A stretch of 10,926 nt of DNA from an uncultured Gammaproteobacteria bacterium (GTDB taxonomy: Bacteria > Pseudomonadota > Gammaproteobacteria > Steroidobacterales > JABDMI01): NCBI GenBank assembly GCA_938039225.1, contig CALHVH010000208.1, forward strand, positions 1-10,926, given 5' to 3'. The position numbers and the translations under genes were made by a program. The notes below the pieces were generated by a model. That model had not been told where the DNA came from. It did not search any database and saw only the letters and a program-made list of their open reading frames with translations. The number at the start of each line of letters is the position of its first letter. The first letter of the stretch is position 1. Positions 7,169 through 10,926 of the stretch are shown here, piece after piece.

Positions 7169-7522
7169 ATGCTTGAATATAATACCTTAGTTGAGAATGC
7201 CTTTATGCATCCTCAATTTGTCCTGCCAAATGAGCTTGATTTAGAAACACTTAAGCAATCGCAAGCAGGTGCTCGACCGCATGGAGTGTGGTTTGCACTC
7301 TATTATGATTCAGAAACAAAAAAACTCTATTACAAGGTCTATGGAAGTCCCTATGCCATTGCGGCTGTTGAAAACTTGGCTAGGCAAGTTGCACATGATA
7401 ATTTAAGGCTAGGGCAAGCTTTAGATGTAGAAAATCTCCGTCAGCAATTGGATATGCCATATCCGTATATGAATGTATTAATCATCTTAGAAGACGCTTG
7501 GTTGGGCTTGTCAGAGAAATAA
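7169..7522 (+). CDS. Cysteine-free IscU-like protein (degenerate scaffold homologue)
   Basis: This 117-residue protein occupies the iscU position and aligns along its length with IscU. VENAFMHPQFV (8-18) matches IDHYENPRNV, GARPHGV (34-40) matches GAPACGD, YKVYGSPYAIA (55-65) matches FKTYGCGSAIA, and NVLIILEDA (102-110) matches HCSILAEDA. Every key position differs. The three cluster-ligand cysteines become H38, S60 and V103; the conserved Asp becomes V40; the His before the third Cys becomes N102; and the HscA-binding LPPVK segment reads MPYPY (96-100). The protein contains no cysteine at all, so it cannot assemble a cluster in the known way. The reading frame is intact, with conserved glycines and the final helix kept, which argues for a selected protein rather than decay. 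It may be a structural or regulatory partner of IscS or IscA. Homology is my judgement by eye. No strong Shine-Dalgarno sequence precedes the ATG. Confidence 0.75.
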   Translation: MLEYNTLVENAFMHPQFVLPNELDLETLKQSQAGARPHGVWFALYYDSETKKLYYKVYGSPYAIAAVENLARQVAHDNLRLGQALDVENLRQQLDMPYPYMNVLIILEDAWLGLSEK

Positions 7523-7591
7523 GTGTTGAAATTTTACAATTTAGACCCAATTATCTTAGCTATCCTGAGTCTCTCGCGTTAAAATAAACTT

Positions 7592-7927
7592 ATGCAAAAT
7601 CAACAATCAATAACCTTAACCCCAGCCGCCGCTGAACGAGTCTTAGGCTTTATGCAACAAGAAACGGATAGTATAGGCTTGCGCTTAGGAGTTAAAAAAA
7701 CTGGCTGTAATGGCTATGCTTATGTGATTAATATTACGTCAGAGTCGTCAGAAGAAGATAATGTTTTTGAAAATCGGGGAGTTAAGATTTTTGTCGATGG
7801 TGAAAGCATTGAATATCTAGCTGGCACTGAAATTGATTTTGTTAAACAGGGTTTGAACGAGTCTTTCCAATTTCGCAATCCCAAAGTTAAAGGTGAATGC
7901 GGTTGCGGTGAAAGCTTTAGTATCTAG
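7592..7927 (+). CDS. iscA: Iron-sulfur cluster carrier protein IscA
   Basis: IscA is an A-type carrier that holds and delivers Fe-S clusters, chiefly for [4Fe-4S] targets. The 111 residues contain the three conserved cysteines: C39 in KTGCNGYAYVI, and C103 and C105 in ECGCGESF. The C-terminal part (GTEIDFVKQGLNESFQF, then NPKVKGECGCGESF) is closest to IscA; ErpA and SufA are less likely from the KTGCNGYAYV context and the operon position. Length is normal. It lies 69 bases after the IscU-like gene, with no clear terminator. A possible weak internal promoter (TTGAAA at 7526-7531, AATTAT at 7549-7554, 17 bases apart) is not convincing. Unlike its neighbour, this protein shows no sign of degeneration, so A-type carrier function appears retained. 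Confidence 0.94.
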   Translation: MQNQQSITLTPAAAERVLGFMQQETDSIGLRLGVKKTGCNGYAYVINITSESSEEDNVFENRGVKIFVDGESIEYLAGTEIDFVKQGLNESFQFRNPKVKGECGCGESFSI

Positions 7928-7950
7928 ACAAGCGCTTATTTAACTAATAT

Positions 7951-7982
7951 TTAGCAATAAATAATCTCCATTAGGGTAAAAT
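7951..7982 (+). promoter_or_regulatory. Possible ndk promoter
   Basis: TAAAAT (7977-7982, five of six to the -10 consensus) is followed by a GC-rich discriminator, AGCGCCCC. The best -35 candidate, TTAGCA (7951-7956), is 20 bases upstream, longer than ideal. The position between iscA and ndk, with about 85 bases of leader, makes a separate ndk promoter reasonable but not established. Confidence 0.3.
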
Positions 7983-8007
7983 AGCGCCCCTTAATTGTTC
8001 ATTTTTC

Positions 8008-8030
8008 AAGCGATTCCTTGTGGATCGTTT
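8008..8030 (+). promoter_or_regulatory. Hairpin in the ndk leader
   Basis: AAGCGATTCC (8008-8017) can pair with GGATCGTTT (8022-8030) across a TTGT tetraloop, with one bulged T and one G-U pair. It ends 35 bases before the ndk ribosome binding site. A T-rich stretch (8028-8047) follows after mixed bases, so a weak attenuator or iscA-distal terminator is possible, but the U-run is not clean. Confidence 0.35.
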
Positions 8031-8065
8031 GTCTGTTATTTTTCTTTAAACTTATCTATCTGAAT

Positions 8066-8070
8066 GGAGA
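8066..8070 (+). promoter_or_regulatory. ndk ribosome binding site that fixes the start
   Basis: GGAGA lies 4 bases before the ATG at 8075. It selects this ATG over the in-frame upstream GTG at 8018, which would add 19 hydrophobic residues not found in the NDK family. Confidence 0.85.
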
Positions 8071-8074
8071 CATC

Positions 8075-8500
8075 ATGTCTGTAGAACGTACAATATCTAT
8101 CATTAAACCTGATGCTGTTGCAAAAAATGTAATTGGCGAAATTTATTCACGCTTCGAAAAAGCTGGCTTAAAAGTTGTAGCAGCAAAAATGAAACACCTA
8201 AGCAAAGCTGAAGCTGAAGGTTTCTATGCTGTGCACAGCGAACGTCCTTTCTTTAATGATTTAGTTGAGTTTATGACTTCTGGTCCGGTAATGATTCAAG
8301 TATTAGAGGGCGAAAATGCCATGCAAGTGAATCGTGATCTTATGGGTGCGACAAACCCTAAAGAAGCTGAAGCTGGCACAATTCGTGCAGACTTTGCAGA
8401 GAGTATTGATGCTAATGCAGTGCACGGTTCTGACAGTGTTGAAAATGCAACAATCGAAACGGCATATTTCTTTTCAGCTACAGAACTTTGTCCGCGTTAA
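8075..8500 (+). CDS. ndk: Nucleoside diphosphate kinase
   Basis: NDK transfers the gamma-phosphate of ATP to nucleoside diphosphates through a phosphohistidine, balancing cytosolic NTP and dNTP pools. Starting at 8075 the protein has 141 residues, the normal bacterial length. It shows TISIIKPDAV with K11, Y51 in GFYAVHSERPFF, R104 in GTIRADFA, and the active-site H117 in AVHGSDSVENA. The start is set by the GGAGA sequence just upstream. Its codons look better optimised than those of its neighbours, fitting high expression. It lies between the isc genes and rlmN, as in many gammaproteobacteria, with a 37-base gap to rlmN. Confidence 0.97.
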   Translation: MSVERTISIIKPDAVAKNVIGEIYSRFEKAGLKVVAAKMKHLSKAEAEGFYAVHSERPFFNDLVEFMTSGPVMIQVLEGENAMQVNRDLMGATNPKEAEAGTIRADFAESIDANAVHGSDSVENATIETAYFFSATELCPR

Positions 8501-8537
8501 TTTAGACTTCTCCTAAGCTCTTTAATAAATACTTATC

Positions 8538-9704
8538 ATGACTATTGAAACAGCAACTAAAAGCAGTAGCGATCAAATACCTACTTACGTTAGTCCAAAG
8601 GCTAACTTGTTGGGTATGACTCGTGAAGATTTAGAAGCTTTTTTTAAAGGCTTAGGAGAAAAACCATTTCGTGCAAAACAAATCATGAAATGGATTTATA
8701 AAAAAGGTGCCGCAGATTTTTTAGATATGACGGATTTGTCTAAAAAACTGCGAGCAACTTTAGGTGAACATGCCGACTTACGCGTCCCAGAAATTATGAC
8801 TTCTCAACATTCCGAAGACGGAACGCGTAAGTGGTTGTTAAGCATGGGATCTAGTCAAGGCATCGAAACCGTTTTTATACCTGATGGAAAACGTGGCACC
8901 CTATGTGTTTCTTCACAAGTAGGTTGTGCTTTGGATTGTTCTTTTTGTTCTACTGGCGCACAAGGTTTTAATCGAAATTTGAGTGCCGCTGAAATTGTAG
9001 GTCAAGTTTGGTTGGCTCAAAGAGAGTTAGCTGCCGAACGTGGTATCGATATGCTTAATGCCACTGCTCAAGAACGCATTATTACTAATGTGGTTTTTAT
9101 GGGTATGGGAGAGCCGTTGGCTAATTTTCGCGAAGTGGTGCCTGCGATGAAAATTCTTCGTGATGATATTGGCTTTGATCTTTCAAGGCGCAGAGTTACG
9201 TTAAGTACTTCAGGCCTAGTGCCCCAACTAAAAAAATTAGCCGAAGAAGTGGATGTCGCTTTAGCGGTATCTTTGCACGCTACAAATAATCCACTACGTG
9301 ATGTTTTAGTGCCCATAAATAAAAAACACCCAATCGAGGAATTGCTTCCAGCATGTTGGGATTATTTACAAAAGACTCATGGACGCAATGTAACCTTTGA
9401 ATATGTCATGTTGCAAGAGGTCAATGATGCCCCTGAACATGCGCATGAGTTAGTTGAGTTGCTTAAAAATAAAACTTTTGCTGTAAAAGTTAATCTAATC
9501 CCTTTTAACCCATTTCCTGGAACTGAATACACGCGTTCAAGTGGCAATCGAATTGAGCGTTTTCGCCAAATACTGCGTGATAATGGCATTATTGCTACTA
9601 CGCGCCGCACTCGAGGTGATGACATTGACGCAGCTTGCGGCCAACTTGCGGGTCAAGTTAAGAATAGAGTTAAAAAGCGCTTAGGCGAAAAACAGTTTTC
9701 TTAA
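8538..9704 (+). CDS. rlmN: Dual-specificity 23S rRNA/tRNA adenine-C2 methyltransferase RlmN
   Basis: RlmN is a radical-SAM enzyme that methylates C2 of A2503 in 23S rRNA and of A37 in a subset of tRNAs, supporting translational accuracy. The 388 residues have an N-terminal helical RNA-binding domain (about 24-85, with FFKGLGEKPFRAKQIMKW) and a radical-SAM barrel with the CxxxCxxC cluster motif, C130, C134 and C137 in VGCALDCSFCSTG. The two catalytic cysteines of the ping-pong mechanism are present: C123 in TLCVSSQ and C367 in DIDAACGQLAG. VVFMGMGEPLANF (185-197) and LSTSGLVP (222-229) are family hallmarks. The lack of a Cfr-like C-terminal pattern and the genomic context favour RlmN. The ATG at 8538 gives an N terminus of family length although no strong Shine-Dalgarno sequence is seen. 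Confidence 0.97.
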   Translation: MTIETATKSSSDQIPTYVSPKANLLGMTREDLEAFFKGLGEKPFRAKQIMKWIYKKGAADFLDMTDLSKKLRATLGEHADLRVPEIMTSQHSEDGTRKWLLSMGSSQGIETVFIPDGKRGTLCVSSQVGCALDCSFCSTGAQGFNRNLSAAEIVGQVWLAQRELAAERGIDMLNATAQERIITNVVFMGMGEPLANFREVVPAMKILRDDIGFDLSRRRVTLSTSGLVPQLKKLAEEVDVALAVSLHATNNPLRDVLVPINKKHPIEELLPACWDYLQKTHGRNVTFEYVMLQEVNDAPEHAHELVELLKNKTFAVKVNLIPFNPFPGTEYTRSSGNRIERFRQILRDNGIIATTRRTRGDDIDAACGQLAGQVKNRVKKRLGEKQFS

Positions 9705-9711
9705 GCCTAAG
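9680..9711 (+). repeat. Interrupted inverted repeat spanning the rlmN stop
   Basis: CTTAGGC (9680-9686) pairs with GCCTAAG (9705-9711), and inside it GAAAA (9687-9691) pairs with TTTTC (9696-9700) around an ACAG loop, leaving a 4-base bulge that contains the TAA stop. The stem would be 12 base pairs. No U-run follows, so an intrinsic terminator is doubtful; an RNA-stability or processing element at the gene end is possible. Confidence 0.4.
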
Positions 9712-9787
9712 AACACACAAAAATTCATCATAAATGGCTATACTAAGCAGTTGATATACCAATAAAAATTAGATGGAATGAGCGCTT

Positions 9788-10633
9788 ATGTTTACAAAGA
9801 ATAATTCTCTACAAAGTAATCTTATAAGAGTACTTGTAATTACTCTTATAAGTATGATATCTACTGGCTGTGTCTCAATTAATACTGGGCAAGATGCTGC
9901 TCAAAGGCCAGCGCAAAATCCACCACAAAAAGAAACAGTAACTAGAGAAAAGAAAGTTTCCCTTGATGAAGCAGCAAGTTTTAATATGACACTGGGCGCA
10001 CAATACTTAAAACAAAATAATCTTGGTCAAGCCATTGCGAAACTGGAAAAAGCCGTTGAGCAACAACCGACTTTGGCTTTGGCGCATACCTATCTTGCTT
10101 TTGCCTATGAGCGTTATGGTGAAACGGAGAAAGCTTCCACTCACTACAGTAAAGCCGTTAAGTTAGATCCTAATGATCCGATATCATTAAATAATTATGG
10201 CACCTTTTTGTGTCGACAAAATAAGGCATTGGAATCGTTGAAATATTTTGAGCGTGCAGCCAGTAATCGTCGTTACCAAACACCGGATGCTGCAATGACT
10301 AATGCTGGGGTATGTGCTAAGAAAATTCCTAATCTTAATAAAGCGGATGAGTACTTTCGTAATGCAATCAGAATGAATCCCAGAAATGCACAAGCTCACT
10401 ATCATTTAACTGATGTTAATTTAGAGTTAGATAAATTAGTTATTGCGAATGGCTTTTTTAAGACTTACAAAACTATGCTGCCGAATGGAACTGAAGATCC
10501 TGAATTTTTGTATTTAGCATATCGTTTAAATAAAGCAATGAATAATCCTGATCAAGCTGGACAGTATGCTTTGAAATTACAACAAAAATTTCCTGAGTCT
10601 GAGCAAACTAAAGAACTTTTGGATCGTCGTTAA
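9788..10633 (+). CDS. pilF: Type IV pilus biogenesis/stability lipoprotein PilF (PilW)
   Basis: PilF is an outer-membrane lipoprotein pilotin that helps localise and assemble the PilQ secretin of type IV pili. The 281 residues start with a signal peptide whose lipobox ends STGC (C28); Ser at -3 is less usual than Leu. A Gln/Pro-rich linker (33-55) follows, then about six TPR units from 63 to 275, for example FNMTLGAQYLKQNNLGQAI and YLAFAYERYGETEKAS. The NNYGTFLC segment (135-142) and AAMTNAGVCAKK (168-179) are typical of PilF rather than generic TPR proteins. The gene order rlmN-pilF-rodZ is a common gammaproteobacterial arrangement and supports the call. A purine-rich GGAATGAG stretch lies before the ATG. 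The 83-base gap holds a TATACT -10-like hexamer (9739-9744) without a good -35. Confidence 0.93.
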   Translation: MFTKNNSLQSNLIRVLVITLISMISTGCVSINTGQDAAQRPAQNPPQKETVTREKKVSLDEAASFNMTLGAQYLKQNNLGQAIAKLEKAVEQQPTLALAHTYLAFAYERYGETEKASTHYSKAVKLDPNDPISLNNYGTFLCRQNKALESLKYFERAASNRRYQTPDAAMTNAGVCAKKIPNLNKADEYFRNAIRMNPRNAQAHYHLTDVNLELDKLVIANGFFKTYKTMLPNGTEDPEFLYLAYRLNKAMNNPDQAGQYALKLQQKFPESEQTKELLDRR

Positions 10634-10645
10634 TACGAGTTTTAT

Positions 10646-10926
10646 ATGATAGAAAATAATAAAGAATTACCATTAGATGATGAGTTAAAACAAACAGTTG
10701 ATACTGAAAATCTAAGCGATAGTCAAATCCGAAATGTTCTTACCCCTGGCACAATATTAAAAGCTAGACGTGAGCAGACGAATGCAGAGTTAGCCGTTAT
10801 TGCCAGAGAGTTAAATTTAGATACCTGGATGCTAACCGCACTTGAGGAAGATGATTTCGGCAAATTTGGTGCTCAGGTCTTTGCCAAAGGTCATTTAAAG
10901 CATTATGCAGAACATTTAGGTTTAAA
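10646..10926 (+). CDS. rodZ: RodZ-like cytoskeletal protein, N-terminal part only
   Basis: The gene runs off the right edge after 93 codons. RodZ is an inner-membrane protein that links MreB to the elongasome and sets rod shape. The visible part has an acidic, poorly conserved leader (1-32) and then a Cro/CI-like helix-turn-helix domain: TPGTILKARREQTNAELAVI (33-52), then ARELNLDTWMLTALEEDDF and KFGAQVFAKGHLKHYAEHLG (73-92). The VFAKGHLKHYA segment corresponds to the VFVRGYLRxYA signature of the RodZ family, where the fold binds MreB rather than DNA. The transmembrane segment and periplasmic domain lie outside the window. It starts 12 bases after the pilF stop, so the two are probably co-transcribed; CGAG upstream is a weak ribosome binding site. 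Confidence 0.9.
   Translation, partial: MIENNKELPLDDELKQTVDTENLSDSQIRNVLTPGTILKARREQTNAELAVIARELNLDTWMLTALEEDDFGKFGAQVFAKGHLKHYAEHLGL

Noticed and set aside
8018..8074. In-frame GTG extension of ndk adding 19 residues
   Set aside because: The extension is hydrophobic and foreign to the NDK family, and GGAGA at 8066-8070 clearly serves the ATG at 8075.
9068..9625. Two minus-strand open frames of 82 codons within rlmN
   Set aside because: Both are antisense to conserved radical-SAM coding sequence, and their translations are low-complexity basic/serine-rich with no family resemblance.
1074..9788. Palindrome AAGCGCTT four times (1074, 1197, 7930, 9675) and its core AGCGCT seven times
   Set aside because: It looks somewhat enriched for AT-rich DNA, but several copies are in coding sequence and there is no regular spacing or position; a genome-wide count would be needed to call it an uptake or methylation signal.

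Overview
The window is ordinary chromosomal DNA from an AT-rich gammaproteobacterium. The main support is gene order: suhB facing away from trmJ, then an isc-type Fe-S locus, then ndk-rlmN-pilF-rodZ, a combination typical of gammaproteobacterial housekeeping chromosomes. A PilF lipoprotein implies type IV pili. A lipoprotein with a GlyGly-CTERM tail implies a rhombosortase elsewhere in the genome. I see no mobile elements, tRNAs, rRNAs or CRISPR arrays, and I cannot name the genus.

Layout. Positions 2-859 (+) encode a lipoprotein of the rhombotarget type. It converges on a leftward block: a membrane-anchored class III nucleotidyl cyclase with TolB-like and TPR modules (879-3017), a fumarylacetoacetate hydrolase family enzyme (3134-4009) and the SuhB inositol monophosphatase (4030-4848). 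A divergent intergenic region (4849-5045) holds a good suhB promoter, a boxA-like element and a leader hairpin. Everything to the right is on the + strand: trmJ (5046-5840), iscS (5936-7144), a cysteine-free IscU homologue (7169-7522), iscA (7592-7927), ndk (8075-8500), rlmN (8538-9704), pilF (9788-10633) and the start of rodZ (10646 to the window edge). No gap reaches 300 bases; the largest is the suhB/trmJ divergent region, 197 bases.

The most unusual feature is the Fe-S locus. A usual gammaproteobacterial isc operon reads iscR-iscS-iscU-iscA-hscB-hscA-fdx(-iscX). Here iscR, hscB, hscA, fdx and iscX are all absent from the site. IscS keeps its catalytic residues but lacks the roughly 20-residue C-terminal tail that contributes to IscU binding in E. 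coli. The protein in the iscU position keeps the recognisable IscU fold pattern but has no cysteine at all: the three cluster-ligand cysteines, the conserved Asp and the HscA-docking LPPVK motif are all replaced. IscA keeps all three cysteines. The coordinated loss suggests a repurposed IscS-(IscU-like)-IscA module, with true cluster scaffolding done elsewhere (for example by SUF), and with the IscU-like protein acting as a structural or regulatory partner rather than a scaffold. The sequence shows the losses; the repurposing is inference.
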